This document shows, piece by piece, positions 28,779 to 38,255 of a DNA stretch of 64,000 nucleotides (position 1 is the first letter of the stretch; each line of letters begins with the position of its first letter). This DNA is from Actinomycetales bacterium (GTDB taxonomy: Bacteria > Actinomycetota > Actinomycetes > Actinomycetales > Dermatophilaceae). Location of the stretch: assembly GCA_012729695.1 (NCBI GenBank), contig JAAYCP010000027.1:50857-114856 (forward strand), given 5' to 3'. The translations under genes and the position numbers were made by a program. Under the pieces are notes generated by a model. The model did no database searches and had not been told where the DNA came from. It worked only from the letters and a program-made list of their open reading frames with translations.

Positions 28779-29954
28779 TCAGGGGGTGGCTTCGCGGGGT
28801 GGCTGGCCGGCGGCGAGCTGGCCACAGGCCCCGTCGATGTCCGAGCCCCGGGTGTCGCGCACGGTCGTCGGAATGCCGTGCGCCCGCAGCCGCTCGACGA
28901 ACTGCTGCTGCACCCCGGGCCGTGAAGCCGTCCACTTCGAGCCGGGCGTCGGGTTGAGGGGGATGGGGTTGACGTGCACCCACCCCTTGCCGCGAGCAGC
29001 GAGCTTCTCGCCCAGCAGATCGGCGCGCCAGGCCTGGTCGTTGATGTCCCTGATCAGCGCATACTCGATCGAGACCCGACGTCCGGTGGTGTCGAAGTAT
29101 CGGCGGGCGGCATCGAGGGCCTCATCGACCTTCCACCGGGTGTTGATGGGGACGAGCTCGTCGCGCAGCTCGTCGTCCGGGGCATGCAGCGACAGTGCAA
29201 GGGTCACCGGAATGCCTTCGGCGGCGAGCCGGTCGATCCCCGGGACCAGCCCGACGGTCGACATCGTCACGCCTCGTGCCGACATCCCGAGCCCGTCGGG
29301 CGCCGGGTCGACGAGGCGGCGGATCGCCCCGACCGCTGCGCGGTAGTTCGCCAGCGCCTCCCCCATACCCATGAAGACGACGTTCGAGACCCGCAGCGGA
29401 GCCGCCCGGTCGTCCGCCGAGACCCCGGGAACCTTGCCCTGCCGAAGCAGGCGGGCGGCATGGACGACCTGCTCGACGATCTCTGCGGTCGAGAGGTTGC
29501 GCGTGAGTCCGGTCTGTCCGGTCGCGCAGAAGGGGCAGTTCATGCCGCAGCCGGCCTGGCTCGAGATGCACATCGTCACCCGGTCCGGGTAGCGCATGAG
29601 CACAGACTCGACGAGGGCGCCGTCGTGCAGACGCATGACGGACTTCACCGTCATGCCGTCATCGGTCGTGATCGTGTGGATCGGGGTGAGCAACTGCGGC
29701 ATCGCCGTGGTGACGAGCGTCTCCCGCTCACTCTTGGGCAGGTCTGTCATTTCCTCCGGGTCGATCACCAGCCGGTCGAAGTAGTGCACAGACAGCTGTC
29801 GGGCGCGGAACCCCTTGAACCCGAGGGACTCCACGAACTCCTTGCGCTGCGCCATGGGCAGGTCGACGAGGTGGGTCGGTGGCTTGCCGCGACGGGGCGC
29901 GGTGAACACCAGCTGGCCCGGGCGGGGCCGGGGGGTGGGGAGGGATTCGGTCAT
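28779..29954 (-). CDS. rlmN: 23S rRNA (adenine(2503)-C(2))-methyltransferase, radical SAM
   Basis: [20 protein letters not shown] radical SAM CxxxCxx[11 protein letters not shown]. Confidence 0.96.
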   Translation of the reverse strand: MTESLPTPRPRPGQLVFTAPRRGKPPTHLVDLPMAQRKEFVESLGFKGFRARQLSVHYFDRLVIDPEEMTDLPKSERETLVTTAMPQLLTPIHTITTDDGMTVKSVMRLHDGALVESVLMRYPDRVTMCISSQAGCGMNCPFCATGQTGLTRNLSTAEIVEQVVHAARLLRQGKVPGVSADDRAAPLRVSNVVFMGMGEALANYRAAVGAIRRLVDPAPDGLGMSARGVTMSTVGLVPGIDRLAAEGIPVTLALSLHAPDDELRDELVPINTRWKVDEALDAARRYFDTTGRRVSIEYALIRDINDQAWRADLLGEKLAARGKGWVHVNPIPLNPTPGSKWTASRPGVQQQFVERLRAHGIPTTVRDTRGSDIDGACGQLAAGQPPREATP

Positions 29955-29963
29955 GGCAGCTCG

Positions 29964-30851
29964 TCAGGCGATCGGGACCACGAAGGAGAGGCTGATCCAC
30001 AGCAGCGGAGCCGTCATCACGAGGCTGTCGATCCGGTCCATGACGCCACCGTGTCCAGGCAGGAGGTTGCCCATGTCCTTGACCCCCAGGTCGCGCTTGA
30101 TCGAGCTCTCGATGAAGTCGCCGATCGTCGCCACCGCGGCCGAGAGGGCACCGATCACCGCTCCGTGCCACCAGGTGGCCTCCGGCCAGAACTGCCACAT
30201 GGCGACCCCGCCGATGATCGCGCAGGTCAGCACCGACCCGGCGAAGCCCTCCCAGGACTTCTTCGGGCTCACGGAGGGGGCCATGGGGTGCTTGCCGAAG
30301 AGGACGCCGACGGCATAGCCGCCGATATCGCTGAACACGGTCACGAGGATGAAGAAGATGATTCGCAGCTGGCCGTCGGGAGCGGCCAGGAGCAGGGAGA
30401 CGAAGGCGCCGAGGAAGCATGGGTACAGCGCAGTGAAGGCGCCGGCACCCACGTCACGAAGCGCTCCGGTCACCCCGTCCGCCACCCGGTAGACCATCAC
30501 CCCCACGACGGTGAGCCCGAGAGCGATGAGCTGCGCCTCGGCTCCCTGGTAGTAGGACACGACGATCATTCCGCCGCCGCCGATGAGCACCGGGGGCAGC
30601 GGAACGCGGGCCCCCACCGACTGCAGCGCGCGCGAGAGCTCCCAGACCCCGATCCACATCACGACGAGGACGAGGACGAGGAAGAGCTGCTTGACGAACA
30701 GGAGGGAGCTCAGCGCGACGACCGCGAGCAGGACGCCGACGGTGATGGCGGCCTTGAGGTCTCGGCCCGCCTTTCCGGCCGGCGGGGTCGCTTCGGCTCG
30801 GCGGCGGCTGCGAGCCGGAGGCTCGGGCGTCGGGGTGGGGCCGGTCGTCAT
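29964..30851 (-). CDS. cdsA: Phosphatidate cytidylyltransferase
   Basis: C-terminal SxxKRDxGVKDMGNLLPGHGGVMDRIDS signature. Confidence 0.95.
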   Translation of the reverse strand: MTTGPTPTPEPPARSRRRAEATPPAGKAGRDLKAAITVGVLLAVVALSSLLFVKQLFLVLVLVVMWIGVWELSRALQSVGARVPLPPVLIGGGGMIVVSYYQGAEAQLIALGLTVVGVMVYRVADGVTGALRDVGAGAFTALYPCFLGAFVSLLLAAPDGQLRIIFFILVTVFSDIGGYAVGVLFGKHPMAPSVSPKKSWEGFAGSVLTCAIIGGVAMWQFWPEATWWHGAVIGALSAAVATIGDFIESSIKRDLGVKDMGNLLPGHGGVMDRIDSLVMTAPLLWISLSFVVPIA

Positions 30852-30893
30852 CTGGATGCTCGCGTAGGCGGGTAGGGCGATTCGTGGTATCGC

Positions 30894-31475
30894 CTAGACC
30901 TCGAGCAGATCCGCTTCCTTGAGCTTGAGCGCCTCGTCGATGGCCTCCACGTACTTCTTGGTGAGTGCCTCGAGCTCCTTCTCGGCGCGGGTCCCCTCGT
31001 CCTCGCCGATGTCGCCGTCCTTGACCGCCCGCTCGATGGTGTCCTTCGCGTGGCGCCGGATGTTACGCACCGCCACCTTGCCTTCCTCGCCGGTGTGGCG
31101 GGCCATCTTGATGTACTCGCGGCGGCGCTCCTCGGTCAGCTGCGGGAGGTTGAGCCGGATGACATTGCCGTCGTTGCTGGGGTTGACACCGAGATCTGCG
31201 TCCCGCAGGGCCTTCTCGATGGCCGCCATCGAGCCCTTGTCGTAGGGGCTGACGAGAACGGTGCGTGCCTCTGGGGTCTGGAACGAGGCGAGCTGCTGGA
31301 GCGGCGTGGGAGCGCCGTAGTAGTCCACGACCACCTTGTTGAACATGCCGGGGTGGGCGCGCCCGGTGCGGATGCCGGCCAGGTCCTCCTTCGTGACCTC
31401 GAGGGCCTTCTCCATCTTCTCCTCGGCCTCGAACAATGCCTCGTCGATCATCGTGTCCTTCGTCTCTCTCGTCAC
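30894..31475 (-). CDS. frr: Ribosome recycling factor
   Basis: [41 protein letters not shown]. Confidence 0.97.
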   Translation of the reverse strand: MTRETKDTMIDEALFEAEEKMEKALEVTKEDLAGIRTGRAHPGMFNKVVVDYYGAPTPLQQLASFQTPEARTVLVSPYDKGSMAAIEKALRDADLGVNPSNDGNVIRLNLPQLTEERRREYIKMARHTGEEGKVAVRNIRRHAKDTIERAVKDGDIGEDEGTRAEKELEALTKKYVEAIDEALKLKEADLLEV

Positions 31476-31495
31476 GTGTGTGACGCCTCATGGGT

Positions 31496-31524
31496 GGTAT
31501 GCGAACCGGTGCCCGGCGCATACC
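31496..31524. promoter_or_regulatory. pyrH-frr intergenic hairpin GGTATGCG-AA-CCGG-TGC-CCGG-CGCATACC
   Basis: 8 bp outer and 4 bp inner stem; made from two converging copies of the GTATGCG motif. Confidence 0.6.
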
Positions 31525-31560
31525 TGCTCGGCTAAGTCTCTCAGGTGGTCCGCCTGCTGG

Positions 31561-32340
31561 TCAGGAAGAGGTGACCAGCGTGCCGATCGGCTCCCCGCGC
31601 AGCGCCCGCGTGATGTTGCCGTCGCCCTCCATGCCGAAGACGACCATCGGGAGCTGATTCTCCATGCACAGGCTGAAGGCGGCAGCGTCGACGACCTTGA
31701 GGTTCGCGCGCAGCGCCTCCCGGAAGGTCACCTTGTCGAGCTTCTTGGCGTCCGGGTTCGTGCGCGGATCCGAGTCGTAGACACCGTCCACCCCGCTCTT
31801 GGACATCAGGACCGCGTCGCAGTGGCACTCCAGGGCCCGCTGCGCGCTCACCGTGTCGGTCGAGAAGTAGGGCATTCCCGCACCCGCTCCGAAGATGACG
31901 ACGCGGCCCTTCTCCAGGTGCCGGATCGCGCGGCGGGGGATGTACGGCTCGGCGACCTGACCCATCGTGATCGCCGTCTGGACACGGGTGTCGATGCCCT
32001 CCTTCTCCAGGAAGTCCTGGAGAGCCAGGCAGTTCATCACCGTGCCGAGCATGCCGATGTAGTCGGCCCGGGAGCGGTCCATGCCCTTCTGCTGCAGCTC
32101 CGCACCCCGGAAGAAGTTGCCCCCACCGACAACGACCGCGACCTGGATGCCCTCCTCGACCGCGGCGGCGATCTGGCTCGCGATGCCCTTGACCACGTCC
32201 GGGTCGACCCCGATCCGGCCGCCACCGAAGACCTCACCAGAGAGCTTGAGAAGGACGCGGCGGGGCCGCTGGGAGGCAGGCTGGGTCACAGGCGAGCTCC
32301 TGGCTGAGGGCGGATAGGCGGTCGATTGATCCTGCCACAT
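31561..32340 (-). CDS. pyrH: UMP kinase
   Basis: [44 protein letters not shown]; start approximate. Confidence 0.95.
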   Translation of the reverse strand: MWQDQSTAYPPSARSSPVTQPASQRPRRVLLKLSGEVFGGGRIGVDPDVVKGIASQIAAAVEEGIQVAVVVGGGNFFRGAELQQKGMDRSRADYIGMLGTVMNCLALQDFLEKEGIDTRVQTAITMGQVAEPYIPRRAIRHLEKGRVVIFGAGAGMPYFSTDTVSAQRALECHCDAVLMSKSGVDGVYDSDPRTNPDAKKLDKVTFREALRANLKVVDAAAFSLCMENQLPMVVFGMEGDGNITRALRGEPIGTLVTSS

Positions 32341-32407
32341 GCCAGGCGTGGAACGCTCATCGGCAGGCGTCTCACCGGCAGTGACGCGGGCCTGATGACC
32401 AATGGCG

Positions 32408-32441
32408 ACGCCCCGCACACCGGAACTGGTGTGCGGGGCGT
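32408..32441. terminator. Hairpin downstream of tsf (ACGCCCCGCACACC-GGAACT-GGTGTGCGGGGCGT)
   Basis: Perfect 14 bp stem, 6 nt loop; no T-tract. Confidence 0.7.
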
Positions 32442-32460
32442 ACGAGCCGGGACGCGAGGA

Positions 32461-33291
32461 TCAGCCGCCGACGCGGAAGCGGGCGAAGCCGAGCGCCTTG
32501 GCGCCGGCCTCCTCGAGCACCTTGCCGACGGTCTTCTTGGCGTCCTTGGCGAAGGGCTGCTCCAGCAGGACGTTCTCCTTGAAGAAGCCGTTGACCCGGC
32601 CCTCGACGATCTTCGGCAGGGCCGCCTCGGGCTTGCCCTCCTCACGAGCCGTCGCCTCGGCGACCCGACGCTCGTTCTCGACGACCTCCGCGTCGATCTC
32701 GGAGCGGTCGAGGACGGTGGGGCTGAAGGCCGCGATGTGCATCGCGATGTCGCGGGCCGTGGCCTCGTCGCCACCCTCGACGGCCACGAGAACGCCGATC
32801 TGGGCAGGCAGGTCCGGGCTGGTCTTGTGCAGGTAGGAGACCACCCGCTCGCCCTCGAGACGGGCAACCCGCTTGACCTCGATCTTCTCGCCGATGGCGG
32901 CGTTGGCCTCGTCCAGGAGCTCCCGAACGGTCTTGCCCTCGGACGTCTGCGCATTGAGCAGGGACTCGGCGTCGGTGGCCTTGGACTCGATCGCGGTGGT
33001 GAGGACCTCGTCGGCCAGCGAGCCGAAGCGCTCGCCCTTGGCGACGAAGTCGGTCTCGCACAGGACCTCGACGAGGGTGCCGGAGCCGCCCTCGGCCTTG
33101 GCCGTCACGAGTCCGTTGGACGCGGTGCGTCCCTCACGCTTGGTGACGCCCTTGAGGCCCTTGACGCGAAGGATCTCCTCCGCGGCAGCCATGTCGCCGT
33201 CAGCCTCGTCGAGAGCCTTCTTGACGTCCATCATGCCGGCGGCGGTCTTCTCGCGAAGTGCCTTGATGTCAGCGGCGGTGTAGTTCGCCAT
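32461..33291 (-). CDS. tsf: Translation elongation factor Ts
   Basis: YTAADIKALREKTAAGMMDVKKAL, ETDFVAKGERF. Confidence 0.97.
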   Translation of the reverse strand: MANYTAADIKALREKTAAGMMDVKKALDEADGDMAAAEEILRVKGLKGVTKREGRTASNGLVTAKAEGGSGTLVEVLCETDFVAKGERFGSLADEVLTTAIESKATDAESLLNAQTSEGKTVRELLDEANAAIGEKIEVKRVARLEGERVVSYLHKTSPDLPAQIGVLVAVEGGDEATARDIAMHIAAFSPTVLDRSEIDAEVVENERRVAEATAREEGKPEAALPKIVEGRVNGFFKENVLLEQPFAKDAKKTVGKVLEEAGAKALGFARFRVGG

Positions 33292-33341
33292 TACCTGTCT
33301 TCCTTGAGCTCGATGACCCAGTTGGGTGATGAAGGTGGGGT

Positions 33342-33367
33342 GTGCAGTCCCACCGATGGGACTGCAC
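33342..33367. terminator. Hairpin 2 in rpsB-tsf intergenic (GTGCAGTCCCA-CCGA-TGGGACTGCAC)
   Basis: Perfect 11 bp stem, 4 nt loop. Confidence 0.6.
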
Positions 33368-33388
33368 GTGGGTAGGTGGTCTGCTGGC

Positions 33389-33417
33389 GTGGGGCCGGCC
33401 CGTTGGACCGGCCCCAC
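33389..33417. terminator. Hairpin 1 in rpsB-tsf intergenic (GTGGGGCCGG...CCGGCCCCAC)
   Basis: Perfect 10 bp stem. Confidence 0.6.
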
Positions 33418-33438
33418 CTCGCAGAGAGTGAACTGACC

Positions 33439-34407
33439 TCAGGCCTGGTCGGCGGCCGGGGCCGTCTCGTCGCCGGCCTCGACGGGAGCCTCGGCGGCGG
33501 GGGCCTCGGCATCGGGAGCCTCAGCCTCGACGGCCGGAGCCTCGACGGCGGGAGCGTCAGCGGCTGCGGCGTCGGCAACCTCGGCCTCGGCGGCCGGGGC
33601 CTCGGCGGCCGGGGCCTCGACCGCGGCCTGCTCGACGGCCAGGAGCTCGCGCTCCCACTCGGCGAGCGGCTCGTCGGCGGCCACACCGGCGTCGGCCTCG
33701 GCGCCGGAGCGGCCGCTGCTGCGCGCGACCAGGCCCTCGGCGACGGCGTCGGCGATGACGCGGGTGAGGAGGGTCACCGAACGGATGGCGTCGTCGTTGC
33801 CGGGGATCTTGTAGTCGACCTCGTCGGGGTCGCAGTTGGTGTCGAGGATTGCGATGACCGGCAGGTTGAGCTTGCGGGCCTCGTCGACGGCGAGGTGCTC
33901 CTTCTTGGTGTCCACGATCCACACGGCCGAGGGGACCTTGCTCATGTCCCGGATACCGCCCAGGGTCTTCTCGAGCTTGTCCTTCTCACGCTTGAGGATG
34001 AGGAGCTCCTTCTTGGTGAAGCTCGATCCGGCCACGTCGTCGAAGTTGATCTCCTCGAGCTCCTTCAGGCGCGAGAGCCGCTTGGAGATCGTCTGGAAGT
34101 TGGTGAGCATGCCACCGAGCCAGCGGTGGTTGACGTACGGCATGCCGACGCGGGTCGCCTGCTCGGCGATCGCCTCCTGGGCCTGCTTCTTCGTGCCGAC
34201 GAACAGGATGGTGCCACCGTGGGCGACGGTCTCGCGGACGAACTCGTAGGCGCTGTTGATGTAGTCGACCGACTGCTGCAGGTCGATGATGTAGATGCCA
34301 TTGCGCTCGGTCATGATGAAGCGCTTCATCTTCGGGTTCCAGCGACGGGTCTGGTGCCCGAAGTGGACGCCGCTCTCGAGGAGCTGGCGCATGGTAACGA
34401 CGGCCAT
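33439..34407 (-). CDS. rpsB: 30S ribosomal protein S2 with Ala/Glu/Pro-rich C-terminal tail
   Basis: [40 protein letters not shown]. Confidence 0.97.
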   Translation of the reverse strand: MAVVTMRQLLESGVHFGHQTRRWNPKMKRFIMTERNGIYIIDLQQSVDYINSAYEFVRETVAHGGTILFVGTKKQAQEAIAEQATRVGMPYVNHRWLGGMLTNFQTISKRLSRLKELEEINFDDVAGSSFTKKELLILKREKDKLEKTLGGIRDMSKVPSAVWIVDTKKEHLAVDEARKLNLPVIAILDTNCDPDEVDYKIPGNDDAIRSVTLLTRVIADAVAEGLVARSSGRSGAEADAGVAADEPLAEWERELLAVEQAAVEAPAAEAPAAEAEVADAAAADAPAVEAPAVEAEAPDAEAPAAEAPVEAGDETAPAADQA

Positions 34408-34680
34408 GCCGTGTCTCCTTGTGCTGTTGTGGTTCACGTCGGTGGGCCGCGGGGATGCGGTCCACCTGCCTGGCGTCTGACGCGGAGCCCGCCCTCGGTA
34501 GAGGGACCAGTGGGCCGTGCGCCGCCGCTTCATGGAGGAATCCAGTCAGAGGCGCTAGACGCGCGAAGTCAGCCGATCGAGACCGGCTGCGGGCTCCATT
34601 CTACGGGATCCGCACCCGTGCTCCGGCCAGCCGCGATGTCGCGTGAGCGGGCGTGAACGACATCCTGGAGGAGACCTGCG

Positions 34681-36105
34681 TCAGTCCCCCTCCGGGGCGG
34701 TCTCGGCCCGCGGCGGCAGGGGCCAGCGGCCTCCGCGCTGGGAGCGCTCGAGCTGGGCGGCCAGCGCGAGGAGCAGGTCCTCCCGGCCTCTCCGGGCCAT
34801 CAGCTGGACCCCGACGGGGACCCCGTTGCTGTCCAACCCAGCCGGCAGGGAGATCGCCGGGTGCCCGGTGACGTTGGCCAGCGTGGTGTTCGTCGTGAGT
34901 GGCAGCGAGGCGATCATCGAGGCGATCCCGCCTTTGTCCCCGGCTGCACCGACCTTGGGCACCGGCACGGGCAGGACGGGAAGAGCCACGACGTCCGCGG
35001 AACCGAGCACGTGGCGGTCGACGGCCTCGGCGATCTGCTCCCCCCGTCGCAGGGCCCGCTCGACGACCCGCTCGCCGGCCCAGCCGGAGAGCCGGACGAC
35101 GTCCTTGGTGCGCCTCTCGAGGCGATCGGGGTGCTCGACGAGTCCGGCCTCGACCCGCATCCCGGCGAAGTACTGCGGGACGAATGCGTCGAGCAGCAGC
35201 GGAAAGCGCGGCGAGCCGTCCCGCACATCGTGTCCGAGCGCTGCGAGATCCGACATGAACGCAGCCGTGGCACGGGCGACGTCCGGGTGCGTGCGTACGC
35301 CTGGTTGGACGGGATCGGTGGTCCAGCCGATGCGCACGGGCCCCGGGTCACGCTCGACGGACCGGACGAAGAGTTCCTCGGGGTCCGGCAGCTGCCACCT
35401 GTCGGAGGGCAGAGACCCAGCCAGCACGTCGAGGAGGACAGCCGAGTCCTGCACCGTACCGGTCAGGCCCCCGAGGACGACCAGCGCATACCAGTGCTGG
35501 CCGAGTGGAGCGAGACTGATCCGACCCCGCGTCGGCTTGAGGCCGACGAGCCCGCACGCCGCGGCAGGGATGCGGATCGACCCTCCTCCGTCGGCGCCGA
35601 GAGCGATCGGCACGATGCCGGCCGAGACAACCGCCGCACTCCCTCCGGAGGACCCGCCCGGTCCGACATCGAGGTTCCACGGGTTGCGCGTCAGCCCGGT
35701 GGCGTCGGACTCGGTGAGCGGGATCTGTCCGAACTCGGGCATCGTCGTCTTGCCGATGATCACGGCACCTGCGGCCCGCAGGCGCCGGATGGCCTCGGAG
35801 TCCTTCGCTGCCGGCGTGGAGTTCCCCCGTCCGCCCAGCGTCGTCACGAGCCCAGCGACGTCGTACTCCTCCTTGACGGCCACGGGTACGCCGGCGAGCG
35901 GTCCGTCCGCTCCCGATCCCCCGGCATCGATGGCGTCGGCCTCGGCCAGAGCGTCGTCGGCACGCAGCACGGTGAAGGCCCCGAGGAGGGGGTCGAGCCG
36001 CTCGGCCCGCTCGAGCGCAGCCGAGACCGCCTCGCGGGCAGTCATCCGCCCCTCACGAACCGCAGCGGCGGTCTCGACGGCACTCAGTGGTCGCATGCGG
36101 ACCAA
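34681..36105 (-). CDS. Amidase (amidase signature family)
   Basis: NPWNLDVGPGGSSGGSAAVVSAGIVPIALGADGGGSIRIPAAACGLVGLKPTRGR. Confidence 0.93.
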   Translation of the reverse strand: MVRMRPLSAVETAAAVREGRMTAREAVSAALERAERLDPLLGAFTVLRADDALAEADAIDAGGSGADGPLAGVPVAVKEEYDVAGLVTTLGGRGNSTPAAKDSEAIRRLRAAGAVIIGKTTMPEFGQIPLTESDATGLTRNPWNLDVGPGGSSGGSAAVVSAGIVPIALGADGGGSIRIPAAACGLVGLKPTRGRISLAPLGQHWYALVVLGGLTGTVQDSAVLLDVLAGSLPSDRWQLPDPEELFVRSVERDPGPVRIGWTTDPVQPGVRTHPDVARATAAFMSDLAALGHDVRDGSPRFPLLLDAFVPQYFAGMRVEAGLVEHPDRLERRTKDVVRLSGWAGERVVERALRRGEQIAEAVDRHVLGSADVVALPVLPVPVPKVGAAGDKGGIASMIASLPLTTNTTLANVTGHPAISLPAGLDSNGVPVGVQLMARRGREDLLLALAAQLERSQRGGRWPLPPRAETAPEGD

Positions 36106-36173
36106 TGTAGGCGGCGAGGAGCGACCACGGCGCCGAGGAGTCCGGGGCCGGTGCCGGTCCTAGGAGGTCCAGG

Positions 36174-38255
36174 CTAGGAGGTCCAGGCCCGCCAGAGAGC
36201 GGCGTACTCGCCGCCGGCGGCGATCAGCTCGTCGTGGCTGCCGAGCTCGACGATGCGCCCCTCGTCGACCACCGCGATCCGGTCCGCATCGTGCGCCGTG
36301 TGCAGGCGGTGGGCGATGGCAACGACCGTGCGTCCGGTGAGGAGGGCACTCATCGACCCCTCGAGGTGGCGGGCCGTGCGCGGGTCGATGAGCGAGGTCG
36401 CCTCGTCGAGGACGAGAGTGTGCGGGTCGGCGAGGATGAGCCTCGCCAACGCCACCTGCTGGGCCTGAGCCGGTGTGAGGACGAAGTTCCCGGCGCCGAG
36501 CACCGTGTCGATCCCCTCGGGAAGGGCCTCCACCCAACCAAGGGCATCGACGGTCCGCAGGGCAGTGATGACCTCGTCTTCGCGTGCGTCCTCCCGGCCG
36601 AGGGCGACGTTGTCACGCACCGACCCCCGGAACACGTGATGCTCCTGGGTCACGAGCGCGACCTCGCGCCGCAGCACCGTGAGCGGGAGCTCGAGCAATT
36701 CGACGCCGCCGACCGACACCGAGCCCGTCCGAGGTCCGTGAATCCCGGAGAGCAGGCGGCCGAGGGTCGACTTGCCCGACCCGGAGGGCCCGACGATGGC
36801 CAGTCGCTCCCCTGTCCGCAACCGCAGGTCGATCCCGTGGAGGACGTCGTGGCCGGGACGGTATGCGTAGCGCAGGTCGGTCCCGATGAGCTCGCGGCCG
36901 TGCGGGAGGCTCTCCCCGGGGCTGCGGTCGGGCGGCACGATGGCGATCCCGAGCAGACGGGTCGTCGAAGCGGCGCCCACCTGGAGGCGGTCGACCATGG
37001 ACACGAGCCGGTCGAAGGGCGCGTAGAACATCTCCATGTAGAGCATGGCCGCCGTCACCTGGCCGAGAGAGACCAGGCCACGCCAGTACGCCCACGATCC
37101 GAGGGCGAGAACGAGGACCCGCGGCAGGCTGAAGGCCATGTCCATGACCCCGAAGAGCAGGTTGCGCAACGTCATTCCGTAGCGCTCCGCCTGGGCGGAC
37201 ACGGCGATGTCGTCCTCGGACCTACGTCGACGCTGCTCCTCCAGCCCCAGCGCCTCGACCGTGCGGGCACCTTCGACCGTCTCGGCGAGCGTCGTGTTGA
37301 TCGCGCTGTAGGTGGCGCCCTCGGTCACGTAGGCGGCCGGCGCCCGGCGCAGGTAGCGGGCGACGTGCGGCAGGGCCAGGAGCATGAGCACGAGGGCCGG
37401 CAGCGCGAGCAGCCAGCTGTTGACGAGCATCGCGACGAGCGAGAGCAAGACCGTGATGGTCCCGATGATGAACTCGGGGATCGCGAAGCGCACACTCTCG
37501 CTCATCGCCCCGACGTCGCGGGTGACCCTGGTGACCAGATCGCCCGTGCTCGCGCTCTCGACGCGGCCGAGCGGCAGTCGGAGGACCGCACGGATGACCG
37601 TCTCACGAGCCTCTGCGAGGGCACCGTGGCCGAGAACGGCCGCGAGCGCCTTGGCGATGAAGGTGAACACTGTCTGCGCGACGACCACGCCGATCACGAC
37701 GAGCGTGAGCGTGCGGATCGACATCCCTCCCACATCGCCATCGCCTGTGACGGTGGCGTCGACGAGCCGGCCGAGGATCATCGGCACCGCGAGCCCGGCA
37801 CCCGCGGCGAGCGCGTTGGCGAGGACCACGGCCAGGACGAGGCCGATCCGCCGCTTGAGCAGTCCGCCGACGAACTCGACGACGTGCTTCGGCTGTGCCA
37901 CCGGCAGCCCCTGCTTCGGGGACTGCGCGGCAGCGAGCGTCGACTCGGCTCGCTGCCTGCGCAGCGCATGCCGACGCCAGAGCGCCCGATAGCGGGCACG
38001 CAGGCCGAGCGTGCGGTCGACGACGAGCTCGTCCGGGATGGGTGAGACGGGTCGGCGGTCCTCGCGCCACGTGGCAGCCGAGTCGGCGAGGGAGCCTTCG
38101 AGTCCGAGCATGGCCACCCGTCCGGCCCCATCCACGGCGGTTGCCACCGCGGATGAGGTGTCCGTGAATGAGGTGTCCGTGGATGAGGTGTCGCGGCTGT
38201 CGGGGCGGAGGGCGTCGCCGGCGGAGCCGAGGTCCTGGAGCTGGTTGTCCGTCAT
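36174..38255 (-). CDS. ABC exporter half-transporter (TMD-NBD) with canonical Walker A/B and degenerate signature
   Basis: GPSGSGKSTLGRLL; LTPAQAQQVALARLI instead of LSGGQ; TLVLDEATSLIDPRT; IAHRL. Confidence 0.9.
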   Translation of the reverse strand: MTDNQLQDLGSAGDALRPDSRDTSSTDTSFTDTSSAVATAVDGAGRVAMLGLEGSLADSAATWREDRRPVSPIPDELVVDRTLGLRARYRALWRRHALRRQRAESTLAAAQSPKQGLPVAQPKHVVEFVGGLLKRRIGLVLAVVLANALAAGAGLAVPMILGRLVDATVTGDGDVGGMSIRTLTLVVIGVVVAQTVFTFIAKALAAVLGHGALAEARETVIRAVLRLPLGRVESASTGDLVTRVTRDVGAMSESVRFAIPEFIIGTITVLLSLVAMLVNSWLLALPALVLMLLALPHVARYLRRAPAAYVTEGATYSAINTTLAETVEGARTVEALGLEEQRRRRSEDDIAVSAQAERYGMTLRNLLFGVMDMAFSLPRVLVLALGSWAYWRGLVSLGQVTAAMLYMEMFYAPFDRLVSMVDRLQVGAASTTRLLGIAIVPPDRSPGESLPHGRELIGTDLRYAYRPGHDVLHGIDLRLRTGERLAIVGPSGSGKSTLGRLLSGIHGPRTGSVSVGGVELLELPLTVLRREVALVTQEHHVFRGSVRDNVALGREDAREDEVITALRTVDALGWVEALPEGIDTVLGAGNFVLTPAQAQQVALARLILADPHTLVLDEATSLIDPRTARHLEGSMSALLTGRTVVAIAHRLHTAHDADRIAVVDEGRIVELGSHDELIAAGGEYAALWRAWTS
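38152..38196. repeat. 15 bp in-frame tandem repeat x3 (GATGAGGTGTCCGTG-like)
   Basis: Encodes the SSTDTSFTDTSS stretch at the N-terminus of the 36174-38255 protein. Confidence 0.9.

Noticed and set aside
34598-34603. rpsB promoter -10 (TAGAAT on the minus strand)
   Set aside because: A plausible -10 but no convincing -35 at standard spacing, so not listed as a feature.
36234-38045. 603 aa plus-strand ORF over the ABC exporter
   Set aside because: Composition-driven mirror of the true minus-strand ABC protein.
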